Assembly (NCBI RefSeq): GCF_002873335.1
Contig: NZ_MCUW01000020.1
Span: 1-64,000 of the forward strand
DNA: 64,000 bases
Reading direction: 5' to 3'
Origin: Vibrio sp. 10N.286.49.B1
GTDB lineage: Bacteria > Pseudomonadota > Gammaproteobacteria > Enterobacterales > Vibrionaceae
Under the pieces are notes generated by a model. It made no database searches, was not told the DNA's origin, and saw nothing but the letters and a program-made list of their open reading frames with translations. The position numbers were made by a program, and so were the translations under genes. Shown here one piece after another: positions 1-11,211 of the stretch; within the stretch, counting starts at the first letter, position 1, and each line of letters opens with the position of its first letter.

Positions 1-71
1 TCAGACAAAGTCTCAACGCTGCTAGGTTTCCAATCATTAATTATGTTTAGAGCTTGAGAAACATCCATAAA

Positions 72-104
72 AAAATCCAAGTGCATTAAATACACTTGGA
101 TTTT
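72..104 (-). terminator. Hairpin with 12-bp stem, terminator-like
   Basis: AAAATCCAAGTG (72-83) pairs perfectly with CACTTGGATTTT (93-104) around a 9-base loop. Read on the minus strand the stem is followed by a run of T, so it could end leftward transcription from the cytochrome gene. It has a weaker T tail on the plus strand. Confidence 0.55.
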
Positions 105-159
105 GACAGCTCTGAAGGATCCTTCAACCGATCACTTTGGCTTTAACTGATCGGCATTA

Positions 160-182
160 GGGCCATTTGGCCCCTTCTTTTT
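160..182 (+). terminator. GC-rich hairpin with T-rich tail
   Basis: GGGCC (160-164) pairs with GGCCC (169-173) over a four-base loop and is followed on the plus strand by CTTCTTTTTG. This orientation would stop transcription entering from the left edge of the window before it runs into the convergent cytochrome gene. Confidence 0.5.
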
Positions 183-243
183 GTCTAAATTTTGTCGTTT
201 TATTTGTAGCGAGTAGCCGTACTGTTACCTATTTAGAGAACGA

Positions 244-807
244 TTAAGACAGTTTAGCGCCAAGCATTCGCCGTAATGTCCCATCTTTATCTACGACATG
301 GTGTTTAACCGCGCCAACCACATGTAATATGATCGCACCAATTAAGGCGTACCCAACCCAATAGTGTGCACCATGAGCAATAGAATATAACCCTTCGTTT
401 AGCGGAAGGACTTTCTTAGGGTTATCTGGATCGATATTTTTAGGTATTAATTCTAACCCAAAAAATTCGACGCCAAAGCCACCTAATGCTGAGTTGAGAA
501 AGCCAGATATAGGCATGATAAGCGTACCCAAAATTAAAACCCAATGTACCGCATGGGCTAAGATATGCTCAATTTTGCTGTAGTGTCCGACAGGTGTTGG
601 CCAGCCGTTTTTCATGCGCCAAACTACTCGGAGAAGTACAAACCCAAAGATCAATAATCCAAATGATTTGTGCCATGGGAACAAAGCAAAAGCTTTGTTT
701 TCAACCATATAAACACCAATAGCAAGTAGCCCTATCATTGTTAAGCCCACTAACCAGTGTAGTAGCAGGGTCATCGGAGCGAATTGGCTTGCTGTGTCCT
801 TTTTCAT
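244..807 (-). CDS. Cytochrome b561 family membrane protein
   Basis: This 187-aa protein resembles the CybB/b561 family of di-heme cytochromes, which shuttle electrons between the quinone pool and periplasmic or soluble partners. Four hydrophobic segments are visible (roughly residues 12-33, 43-60, 85-108 and 145-166). Histidines typical of the heme ligands sit in or near them: LLLHWLVG near residue 17, PWHKSFG near 46, AHAVHWVLI near 85-89, and YSIAHGAHYWVG near 145-148. The length is normal for the family. An AGG sequence lies upstream of the ATG at 807. The gene stands alone, with a repeat-containing gap on its promoter side. The electron partner cannot be told from context. The family call is good; the substrate is unknown. 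Confidence 0.85.
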   Translation of the reverse strand: MKKDTASQFAPMTLLLHWLVGLTMIGLLAIGVYMVENKAFALFPWHKSFGLLIFGFVLLRVVWRMKNGWPTPVGHYSKIEHILAHAVHWVLILGTLIMPISGFLNSALGGFGVEFFGLELIPKNIDPDNPKKVLPLNEGLYSIAHGAHYWVGYALIGAIILHVVGAVKHHVVDKDGTLRRMLGAKLS

Positions 808-940
808 GTGAGTTACCTAAATATTGTAGAAAAATAATCCTATCAACATTAACCATAGGTTATCAATTAAGGGCCCACAAGAAACGACAGAGTTACAGTT
901 AAATAGTGTTCATAAAGCCGGCGCAATGTTTATTCCTTTG

Positions 941-974
941 TTATTGCATTTATTGCATTTATTGCATTTATTGC
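941..974. repeat. 9-bp tandem repeat, unit TTATTGCAT
   Basis: Three perfect copies of TTATTGCAT (941-967) are followed by a partial fourth (968-974). The tract lies about 135-165 bases upstream of the cytochrome b561 start, in the region where its promoter should be. Confidence 0.85.
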
Positions 975-1082
975 TCGGTTGGTCCGTGAGTAGACGTCCG
1001 ATGCTTTGGATAACATTGAAGAGTCGAAGCCGATCGGGCCTGATGTAGAATCACGCATGTAGGGCCACCCAAGTGAACAAAT

Positions 1083-1111
1083 ATAAATAAAAAGGGCGCC
1101 TAAGCACCCTT
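1083..1111 (-). terminator. Terminator of the two-component operon
   Basis: AAGGG (1092-1096) pairs with CCCTT (1107-1111), with an inner GC/GC pair after one mismatch. On the minus strand the stem is followed by TTTTTATTTATAT. It lies about 120 bases past the response regulator stop. Confidence 0.7.
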
Positions 1112-1230
1112 CTTATTAAAGACCCAATCGCCACCATAATTTCATTTGCGAAGGTTATTCACTTTGCGAAGAGAGTTGAATGATTGTGGCATTGAGTGCA
1201 CAGCGTAAAATGAACACATCGACAATATCA

Positions 1231-1863
1231 CTACTGAAGCATACTGGTGTATACCTGCTGGCCTAGGCTCGTTAACGTGTAGACACGGTTATCGCTCTTG
1301 GTGACTAAGCCGCAGTTAAGTAGTTGTCTGAGGTGAAAGTTGAATTTGGTGTGATCTTCAATACCTACAATTCTGCATAGGTCCATGAACTTTATCTTGT
1401 GGTGAATTTTGAGCTGACGAACCACCGCTCGACGAATAGGGTTGGAAAGGGCGCTAAATACTTGGTCACGAGACTCAACATCGTAAGTCTCTTTTGGTGA
1501 GCGTACGGCATGCACTCGTTTTAAGGTCACCGACAATGCTGACAAATTAAAAGGTTTTGTCAGAAATTCATCCGCGCCTTTCTTCATTGCGTCTACGGCG
1601 ATATCCACGGTTGCAAAAGCGGTGGTTATGATCACACCGATATTAGGTTGAAAGCGTCGTAGTGTAATTAACGCATCGATGCCGGTCATACCGCTCATGA
1701 CAACGTCGAATAAGGCTAAATCAAAAGGCTGTTCTTTAGCCAAGTCCAAAGCATCTTCTGCGCTTTCACAAGATTTAACGTCAAACCCTTCGGCCATCAA
1801 TGCTTCTTCAAGTACTTCTCTCAGGTCTTTATCATCTTCGGCTAACAGTAATCGTAGTTTCAT
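1231..1863 (-). CDS. Response regulator with ArsR-like winged-helix output domain
   Basis: The N-terminal receiver (residues 1-120) has the full phosphorylation set: acidic pocket E9-D10-D11, acceptor D53 in LALFDVVMSG, T81 in VIITTAFA, and K103 in FLTKPF. After a short linker, residues 132-208 look like an ArsR-type winged helix: FSALSNPIRRAVVRQL, then a recognition-helix region with HTKFNFHLRQLLNCGLV and a wing ending in YTLTSLGQ. This output differs from the common OmpR, NarL or Fis types. The start ATG overlaps the stop of the upstream kinase (ATGA), so the two are translationally coupled and almost certainly a cognate pair. Target genes are not known; the divergent ATP synthase operon is the nearest candidate, by position only. 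Confidence 0.85.
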   Translation of the reverse strand: MKLRLLLAEDDKDLREVLEEALMAEGFDVKSCESAEDALDLAKEQPFDLALFDVVMSGMTGIDALITLRRFQPNIGVIITTAFATVDIAVDAMKKGADEFLTKPFNLSALSVTLKRVHAVRSPKETYDVESRDQVFSALSNPIRRAVVRQLKIHHKIKFMDLCRIVGIEDHTKFNFHLRQLLNCGLVTKSDNRVYTLTSLGQQVYTSMLQ

Positions 1864-3248
1864 CTTTGGGCTCCTGGTAGTGTTAATTCAACGAGTAATC
1901 CAGGGCAAGCATTGGAAAACTGAATTGACCCGTTGTGTTGTGTTGCGGCTTGTTTAACTAAAGCGAGTCCCATTCCGGTACCTTGACCAATAGGTTTGGT
2001 CGTGTAAAAAGGTTGGGTTGCTTTACTGAGTGTTGCTGGTGTCATGCCGGTTCCCCAATCACGAACCTTAATGATCACCTTGTCTTTGTGTTGGATGGCG
2101 TAAACAGCCAACCTTTTGTTTTGCGAACTGGCGTCAATTGCGTTAGAGATAAGATTAACCAACGCTTCTTCAAGTAATGCTTTGTCACCAGATACAAAAA
2201 TGTTTTTAGAAGTATCAAGGCTAAGTTCGTAGCTGGTAAGTCGATATTGAAGTAGGTCAACTGCAGATAGAATCACTTCTTCAACCGCGATTTTCTCATG
2301 TGCGATTGGTCGTTGATGTGAATATCGCAATACCTCTTGGCTGATATGGGCTGCGCGTTCAAGGCCACGACGGATACGGCTCACATTTCGCTTGGTCGCT
2401 TCACTATCGTGTAAATTCTGCTCTAGCAAGTCACAACTCATTAGTGCGCTGCTGATTGGGGTCTTAATTTCGTGAGCAACGGCGGATGATAACTCACCTA
2501 ACTCTTTAAGCTTTTGGTTTTGAAGAGACAACGATAGGGCCTCTTCGATCTGTTGCTTTCTCTCAATATCAAATACTTTAAGCGCTTGCCATAAGGCAGC
2601 AAGGAGTGTGACAGCGCCAACACAACGAAATATCAACACCCAATGCCCAACGTGTTCGGACATGAGTCCACTTCCGATGCCATAGATAAAGAAAGCGATG
2701 CCGGATAAGAAGAAATAACCGTGCTTGGGTATTTGTTTCTGACGCATAATGCGTGAATATTGGATTAAGGCGCTACCCGCAACGGTACTAGCAACAAATC
2801 CAAACACGATACGGGTAAAGTGTAGAAGGTCATCATAATAAGCGACGGGTTCGTAGTTTACGTACTGATAAATAAAGTTCACAACGTAAATGACAACGAT
2901 CACACCCCAACCTTGACGAATCGCTCGCGCATAGGGGCAGTCAATAATATCTAGCATTTTCCAGGCAAACAGATTAAGAGGTAAGAGAGCGATCAGGAGT
3001 TTGCCTATTAATAATAACTTTAAAGGACCTGTGATGATGGATTCTTGCTGGTAGATGACAAGGTAGAGTTCTGACCACTCATGAAAACCCAGTATCAAAC
3101 CGGCGGCGCCAAGGTAAGGTAATACCCTTGCGATCCGAATTGTGCTTTTGGATGTATCTCTAAATAGAATAGAAAAATACAGAGTGATGAACGCTAGTCC
3201 GTAAACGAGATAAATTTTAAATACGAAGAGAGTGTTCATTGATGACAT
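1860..3248 (-). CDS. Membrane histidine kinase, cognate to the response regulator
   Basis: This 462-aa sensor has about seven hydrophobic segments in its first 225 residues, so sensing is probably in or at the membrane rather than through a large periplasmic domain. A linker with coiled-coil character (230-250) leads to the HisKA domain with H259 in AVAHEIKTP. The ATPase domain follows, with an N-box (LVNLISNAIDAS), a G1 box (DWGTGM) and a G2 box (GQGTGMGLALV). No PAS or HAMP domain is obvious. It overlaps the downstream regulator by 4 bases. A CRP-like dyad lies 41-56 bases upstream of its start. The signal is unknown. No strong ribosome-binding site is seen; ATG at 3239 is an alternative start. 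Confidence 0.88.
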   Translation of the reverse strand: MSSMNTLFVFKIYLVYGLAFITLYFSILFRDTSKSTIRIARVLPYLGAAGLILGFHEWSELYLVIYQQESIITGPLKLLLIGKLLIALLPLNLFAWKMLDIIDCPYARAIRQGWGVIVVIYVVNFIYQYVNYEPVAYYDDLLHFTRIVFGFVASTVAGSALIQYSRIMRQKQIPKHGYFFLSGIAFFIYGIGSGLMSEHVGHWVLIFRCVGAVTLLAALWQALKVFDIERKQQIEEALSLSLQNQKLKELGELSSAVAHEIKTPISSALMSCDLLEQNLHDSEATKRNVSRIRRGLERAAHISQEVLRYSHQRPIAHEKIAVEEVILSAVDLLQYRLTSYELSLDTSKNIFVSGDKALLEEALVNLISNAIDASSQNKRLAVYAIQHKDKVIIKVRDWGTGMTPATLSKATQPFYTTKPIGQGTGMGLALVKQAATQHNGSIQFSNACPGLLVELTLPGAQR

Positions 3249-3288
3249 TTTTTATAAAAAGTGATGGTGCTGTTATAGCACCCATTGA

Positions 3289-3304
3289 TGTGATCTTGAT
3301 CACT
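3289..3304. promoter_or_regulatory. CRP-like dyad upstream of the histidine kinase
   Basis: TGTGATCTTGATCACT matches the CRP consensus TGTGA-N6-TCACA at nine of ten fixed positions. The inner TGATCTTGATCA also resembles the related FNR family half-sites. It is 41 bases from the kinase start codon, in the kinase/ATP synthase intergenic region. Occupancy is inference. Confidence 0.45.
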
Positions 3305-3476
3305 GATAACTTACTTTCTATTTTTGGTTTTTAACGAAATTAGATGGGGATTTTAAAATACTCTATTTAAACATGTGCTTAGGGATTGATTGTGGTTTTT
3401 GAGTTAAGAGTAGTTCGTTGTGAAATGATTTTTTAGAGAGTTAATCGTTAAAATTGGCAATCAAAATAAATGATAA

Positions 3477-3522
3477 TCACCCTTTTATTACCCGCGTACA
3501 TAAACAGATAATAAAAGGGTGA
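3477..3522. other. Perfect 14-bp inverted repeat in the kinase/atp intergenic region
   Basis: TCACCCTTTTATTA (3477-3490) is perfectly complementary to TAATAAAAGGGTGA (3509-3522), with an 18-base loop. It lies about 370 bases before atpI and 230 before the kinase start, so it is not an obvious terminator of either gene. No clear T-run follows on the plus strand; the minus side is only moderately T-rich. Confidence 0.7.
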
Positions 3523-3892
3523 GAATTAAATTTAACCTAAATGCTGTAAAGGTGAATTTAAATTATCATATTACACTAATTATATTTAACTACTTTTTGT
3601 AACGCCATTTTTAATGGAGGCACATCCTTGTGGTTTTGCTTTGTCTGTAAGGATTTTGCTTACGTGATAAATTTAAACCTTTCCCTATTTAAATTCAATA
3701 AATAGTAAGCTTCAAAAATGGAATTATAAGTTTCGCATGTTTTTAATTTTATTGATTTGAAGTTGTGTGTATATTTCCTCTCATTGGAAACACAAGGTGA
3801 TTATGTTTTTCAATGTTTGGGAATAAAATTATCAATTGGCAATGTTTATTGTTAATTTTATTTATCATGCTAACAACTATTAAGGGTTAACT

Positions 3893-5058
<1,166 letters not shown>

Positions 5059-5119
5059 TTTTTAAATTTATTGGTATTTAATTACCACTTATTTGTTATT
5101 TTTATTGTTAGGAGTTGTT

Positions 5120-5356
5120 ATGGATATTGTTAGTGCTGTTCTATACGTTGCAGGTGCACTATTAATCGGTCTTGGAGCTGCTGGTGCAGCAACAGGTATT
5201 GGTAACCTTGCGGGTAAATACTTAGAAGGTGTTGCTCGCCAGCCGGATCTTACGCCGATGTTGCGTACTCAATTCTTTATTATGATGGGTCTAGTTGATG
5301 CGGTACCAATGATTGGTGTTGGTATTGGTCTTTATATCATCTTCGCTGTTGCTTAA
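5120..5356 (+). CDS. atpE: F1Fo ATP synthase subunit c
   Basis: This 78-residue hairpin proteolipid makes the rotor ring. The glycine-rich first helix ([12 protein letters not shown]), the polar loop R40-Q41-P42 and the proton-binding D60 in [12 protein letters not shown] are all visible. An aspartate here, without the Gln/Glu-Ser signature of sodium rings, points to proton coupling. I place the start at ATG 5120 because AGGAG at 5110-5114 is correctly spaced for it; a TTG at 5093 would add nine residues not found in family members. Confidence 0.95.
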   Translation: MDIVSAVLYVAGALLIGLGAAGAATGIGNLAGKYLEGVARQPDLTPMLRTQFFIMMGLVDAVPMIGVGIGLYIIFAVA

Positions 5357-5398
5357 TTCAGAGTCAGTATTTGAACTAATTAATTAGGTGAGGATGTT

Positions 5399-5869
5399 AT
5401 GAACCTTAATGCAACCATGTTGGGTCAAGCAATCTCTTTCGTTATCTTTGTTTGGCTTTGTATGAAATATGTATGGCCACCATTGGTAATATTGCTTGAT
5501 GAACGCCGAGAAGAAATCGCGGTAGGTCTTCGAAATACAGAAGCGGCGGCAAAAGAGTTGGAACTCTCTAAAGCGAACGGTGAATGTTTAATTGCGGAGG
5601 CGAGAGAAAAAGCCCAAGCCATTATTGATTTAGGTCAGCAACGCCAGAATTTATTGGTCGAGCAGGCTGCAGAAATGGCGAAGCAGGAAAAGAATCGAAT
5701 AATCGCTGAAGGTCGAGCTGAAGTAGAGAATGAAAAAACTCGCCTACGCCAGGAACTAAAAGCAGAGATGGCTGATTTGGTGATTGAAAGCGCAAGTAAG
5801 CTTATTCGCAAGAATCTCGATTCAAAAAGTAACCGCGATCTTGTTGACCATATGATCAGTGAAATATAG
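5399..5869 (+). CDS. atpF: F1Fo ATP synthase subunit b
   Basis: The 156-aa peripheral stalk subunit has one N-terminal membrane helix (residues 5-25, AISFVIFVWLCMKYVWPP), with the family-typical MKYVWPP, followed by a long charged helix rich in Ala, Glu and Lys (residues 35-140), as expected for the dimeric stalk. It is 156 aa, the same length as the E. coli subunit. It sits between atpE and atpH in the usual order. Confidence 0.94.
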   Translation: MNLNATMLGQAISFVIFVWLCMKYVWPPLVILLDERREEIAVGLRNTEAAAKELELSKANGECLIAEAREKAQAIIDLGQQRQNLLVEQAAEMAKQEKNRIIAEGRAEVENEKTRLRQELKAEMADLVIESASKLIRKNLDSKSNRDLVDHMISEI

Positions 5870-5880
5870 AGGTAAGTCTT

Positions 5881-6423
5881 ATGAACGATTTTACTTCTAT
5901 TGCTCAACCGTACTCTAAAGCAGCATTTGACTTTGCTAAGCAAGAAGGACTCCTTGACGAGTGGGGACAAGCATTTGGGTTATTAAAGCTTGTCGCCAAT
6001 CAACCTGCGGTGATGACTGTGATTGATGACCTTGAAGAGCAAGGCTCAGAGCAGGTGTTGTTAGATATGATCCTAACCACTTGTAATGAGTGGCTAAGTC
6101 AATACGTGAAGAACTTTCTCAAAGTAATGGCAGAGAACAAGCGTCTGAAATTACTAGCGACCGTGATTACTGTGTTTTTTGAGCTCAAAGCAGAGCATGA
6201 AAAAACCATGGAAGTGACAGTTTATAGTGCAGAGGTTTTAGAGCTAACTCAGCTTGATGCGATGAAGCATGCTCTTGAGGCCAAATACGGTAAAGCGGTT
6301 CGAATCGCGCAAGAAATTGAGCCATCGCTAGTAGGCGGTGTTGTGATTAAAGCTGGTGAGCAGGTGTTAGATGGCAGTATTCACTCGTCTCTTAGCCGCC
6401 TCGCTATCAACCTACATACGTAG
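5881..6423 (+). CDS. atpH: F1Fo ATP synthase subunit delta
   Basis: This 180-aa subunit caps F1 and joins it to the b stalk. Recognisable family features are the start TSIAQPYSKAAFDFA, the middle FLKVMAENKRL and the C-terminal VGGVVIKAGEQVLDGSI followed by LSRLAINL. The length fits (177 aa in E. coli). It starts 11 bases after atpF, behind an AGAGG ribosome-binding site. Confidence 0.94.
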   Translation: MNDFTSIAQPYSKAAFDFAKQEGLLDEWGQAFGLLKLVANQPAVMTVIDDLEEQGSEQVLLDMILTTCNEWLSQYVKNFLKVMAENKRLKLLATVITVFFELKAEHEKTMEVTVYSAEVLELTQLDAMKHALEAKYGKAVRIAQEIEPSLVGGVVIKAGEQVLDGSIHSSLSRLAINLHT

Positions 6424-6435
6424 TAGGGGAAAAAT

Positions 6436-7974
6436 ATGCAATTAAATTCTAATGAAATAAGTGAACTGATCAGAGAGCGTATTGCCAATTTTGATATGGC
6501 AAGTGAAGCGAGAAATGAAGGCACCATCATTTCGGTCAGTGACGGTATTATTACCATTCACGGGCTTGCTGATGCCATGCAAGGTGAGATGATTGAGCTT
6601 CCGGACAATCGTTACGCGTTGGCACTTAACCTAGAACGTCACTCCGTTGGTGCGGTGGTTATGGGCCCTTATGCCGATTTGTGTGAAGGGATGAAGGTTC
6701 GAGGTACCGGTCGTATTTTAGAGGTACCGGTGGGCCCTGCATTGCTTGGTCGCGTTGTTAACACGCTAGGTCAGCCGATTGATGGTAAAGGTGACATTAA
6801 AGCTGAGCGTCATGATCCAGTAGAGGTCATCGCGCCGGGTGTTATCGAGCGTAAATCCGTGGACCAACCGATTCAGACCGGCTACAAAGCCGTTGATGCT
6901 ATGGTACCCATTGGTCGTGGACAACGTGAATTGATTATCGGTGACCGCCAAACCGGTAAAACTGCAATGGCAATTGATGCCATCATCAACCAACGTTCGA
7001 CTGGCGTGAAATGTATCTATGTGGCGATTGGTCAAAAAGCGTCCACTATTTCTAACGTGGTTCGTAAGCTGGAAGAGCATAACGCGCTAGAAAACACGAT
7101 TGTCGTTGTCGCGTCAGCGTCAGAGTCAGCGGCTCTGCAATACCTTTCACCTTATTCAGGCTGCACGATGGGCGAGTACTTTCGTGACCGTGGTGAAGAT
7201 GCACTGATTATCTACGATGACCTCTCTAAACAAGCGGTGGCGTACCGTCAGATCTCATTGCTGTTGAAGCGCCCACCGGGTCGAGAAGCCTTCCCTGGTG
7301 ACGTGTTCTACCTTCACTCACGTCTATTAGAACGAGCTGCGCGAGTTAATCAAAGCTATGTCGAGCACTTTACTAATGGTGAAGTGAAGGGCAAAACCGG
7401 CTCACTGACTGCACTGCCTATTATTGAAACCCAAGCAGGGGATGTGTCTGCGTTTGTTCCTACCAATGTAATTTCAATTACAGATGGACAAATATTCTTG
7501 CAAACCCAGTTATTTAACTCAGGGTTGCGACCAGCGGTTGACCCAGGTATCTCGGTATCTCGAGTCGGTGGTGCTGCGCAAACCAAGATCATTAAGAAGC
7601 TGTCTGGTGGTATTCGTACTGCACTGGCCCAATACCGAGAGTTAGCCGCGTTTGCGCAGTTCTCGTCAGATCTTGATGAAACAACACGCAAGCAACTTAA
7701 TCACGGTGAAAAAGTGACTGAGTTGATGAAACAAAAGCAATACGCACCTATGTCCGTTGCTGAGCAATCATTGGTTATTTTTGCTGCAGAGCAAGGCTAC
7801 TTAGAAGACGTATCCATTAAGCAGGTTGCAGGGTTTGAAGAAGGGCTAATTGCCTTCGCTAAACAAACCGCACCCAAACTTATTGAAGAGATAGATCGTA
7901 GTGGTGATTACAACAAGGACATCGAGACTCAACTTCGAATTGTTCTTGAAGAGTTCTCCGCGCTGCAATCGTAA
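6436..7974 (+). CDS. atpA: F1Fo ATP synthase subunit alpha
   Basis: The 512-aa non-catalytic nucleotide-binding subunit carries Walker A GDRQTGKT (residues 169-176), Walker B LIIYDD (258-262) and the arginine finger R376 in [10 protein letters not shown], which completes the beta catalytic site. The N-terminal beta-barrel and the C-terminal helical domain are complete. It is nearly the same length as the E. coli subunit (513 aa). AGGGGA precedes the ATG. Confidence 0.97.
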   Translation: MQLNSNEISELIRERIANFDMASEARNEGTIISVSDGIITIHGLADAMQGEMIELPDNRYALALNLERHSVGAVVMGPYADLCEGMKVRGTGRILEVPVGPALLGRVVNTLGQPIDGKGDIKAERHDPVEVIAPGVIERKSVDQPIQTGYKAVDAMVPIGRGQRELIIGDRQTGKTAMAIDAIINQRSTGVKCIYVAIGQKASTISNVVRKLEEHNALENTIVVVASASESAALQYLSPYSGCTMGEYFRDRGEDALIIYDDLSKQAVAYRQISLLLKRPPGREAFPGDVFYLHSRLLERAARVNQSYVEHFTNGEVKGKTGSLTALPIIETQAGDVSAFVPTNVISITDGQIFLQTQLFNSGLRPAVDPGISVSRVGGAAQTKIIKKLSGGIRTALAQYRELAAFAQFSSDLDETTRKQLNHGEKVTELMKQKQYAPMSVAEQSLVIFAAEQGYLEDVSIKQVAGFEEGLIAFAKQTAPKLIEEIDRSGDYNKDIETQLRIVLEEFSALQS

Positions 7975-8000
7975 TTCCATCAACGAAGTAGGAGTCAGCA

Positions 8001-10261
<2,261 letters not shown>

Positions 10262-10273
10262 TGAGGTAGCACG

Positions 10274-10717
10274 ATGGCAATTGGTGTTTCGCAACGAACC
10301 TTCCAGCTTAATGTCGTGAGCGCTGAAGGCACGTTATATTCCGGCCCCGCTCATGCTATTGCGGTGACGGGTGAAGATGGTGAGTTAGGTATCCGTCCGG
10401 GGCATTCGCCACTCATCAGTAAGATCAAACCCGGTGTGGCAAGGATCTTGGGTGACATAAAAGAATCAGAGACGATTTTATACGTGTCAGGCGGATTGAT
10501 AGAAGTTCAGCCCGATGTGGTGACGGTACTTGCTGATACGGCATTGCATGGTAAAGAAATCGATAAGGCTAGGGCAGAGACCGCAAGGCGAGCCGCAGAA
10601 GAGAATATCAATAAATACACCGATGATATTAACTTTGCGCAAGCACAACTTGAACTAGCAAAAGCGTTAGCTCAGCTACGAGCGGTTGAACTGACGATGC
10701 AACAGCTACGTCGTTAA
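10274..10717 (+). CDS. atpC: F1Fo ATP synthase subunit epsilon
   Basis: The 147-aa subunit has the N-terminal beta-sandwich (FQLNVVSAEGTLYSG, then GELGIRPGHSPLI and VSGGLIEVQPDVVTVLAD) and a C-terminal two-helix region that can inhibit ATP hydrolysis. It is slightly longer than the E. coli protein (139 aa). It is the last gene of the operon, and a strong terminator follows. Confidence 0.94.
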   Translation: MAIGVSQRTFQLNVVSAEGTLYSGPAHAIAVTGEDGELGIRPGHSPLISKIKPGVARILGDIKESETILYVSGGLIEVQPDVVTVLADTALHGKEIDKARAETARRAAEENINKYTDDINFAQAQLELAKALAQLRAVELTMQQLRR

Positions 10718-10790
10718 TCGGTAACCACCACCGTTACTTCGTCACGCTAGCCGTTAACCAAAAACGTTAATGATAGTCAAAAAATAAAGG

Positions 10791-10832
10791 CCTTATGCCT
10801 TCCTCGAAGAGTGAGGGCATAAGGTTTTTTTT
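10791..10832 (+). terminator. Strong terminator of the atp operon
   Basis: CCTTATGCC (10791-10799) pairs with GGCATAAGG (10816-10824) and is followed directly by eight T. It lies about 75 bases past the atpC stop. Confidence 0.9.
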
Positions 10833-11211
10833 CGATTTCATTTTGAGAATAGTTTTTGGTTAAGGATTAACGAGTGAGCATGCAGTGATTAACACTACCG
10901 CTCTCTTGGTATGAAGTGTCGGTGACAAAAGGTGGATAAAGAAGACAAACAACATATTGTGCGGTCCTAGCGATGTGTTCTCGATGCAAAATAAGTGTGA
11001 TGGAATTGCATTGAAATGGCATTTTATTGCGAGTCATTCTTGTTATTCAGTGAATAAAAATATCAATAAGGTTAAAAAAGAGACACTTTATTTTCTTCAG
11101 AGCTAAAGTGATGTTGTGATGTGAGCGTTATGTTATCAGGTTGTTTATCTCTATGTGTGGATAAACCACCAATAACATCAGCATGACCAACTACTTATGG
11201 AGAAAATACAA
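10833..11211. other. Chitinase upstream region
   Basis: No gene or clear dyad was found here. The region must hold the chitinase promoter. A GGAG sequence at 11199-11202 is the ribosome-binding site for ATG 11212. Confidence 0.4.

Larger units (their letters stand above)
1..243. other. Left-edge intergenic region with two hairpins
   Basis: No complete gene is visible. The first 68 bases can be read as the start of a minus-strand gene (ATG at 68, reading MDVSQALNII) or as the end of a plus-strand gene (stop at 55-57, tail LIMFRA). I cannot choose between them. Two hairpins follow and are listed separately. The short palindrome GAAGGATCCTTC and the pair CCGATCA/TGATCGG lie between them. Confidence 0.4.
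808..1230. other. Intergenic region with short tandem repeat and terminator
   Basis: This stretch separates the cytochrome gene from the response regulator, both on the minus strand. It holds a 9-bp tandem repeat (941-974) and the terminator of the two-component operon (1083-1111). No open frame of convincing composition was found. Confidence 0.5.
3249..3892. other. AT-rich divergent intergenic region
   Basis: The region lies between the kinase (minus) and atpI (plus). It contains a CRP-like dyad near the kinase, a long perfect hairpin at 3477-3522, and otherwise AT-rich sequence with several short dyads. AAGGG precedes the atpI start. No small open frame with a convincing ribosome-binding site was found. 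Confidence 0.5.

Noticed and set aside
1..68. Possible gene end (plus) or gene start (minus) at the left edge
   Set aside because: Both strands read plausibly over less than 70 bases, and nothing decides between them.
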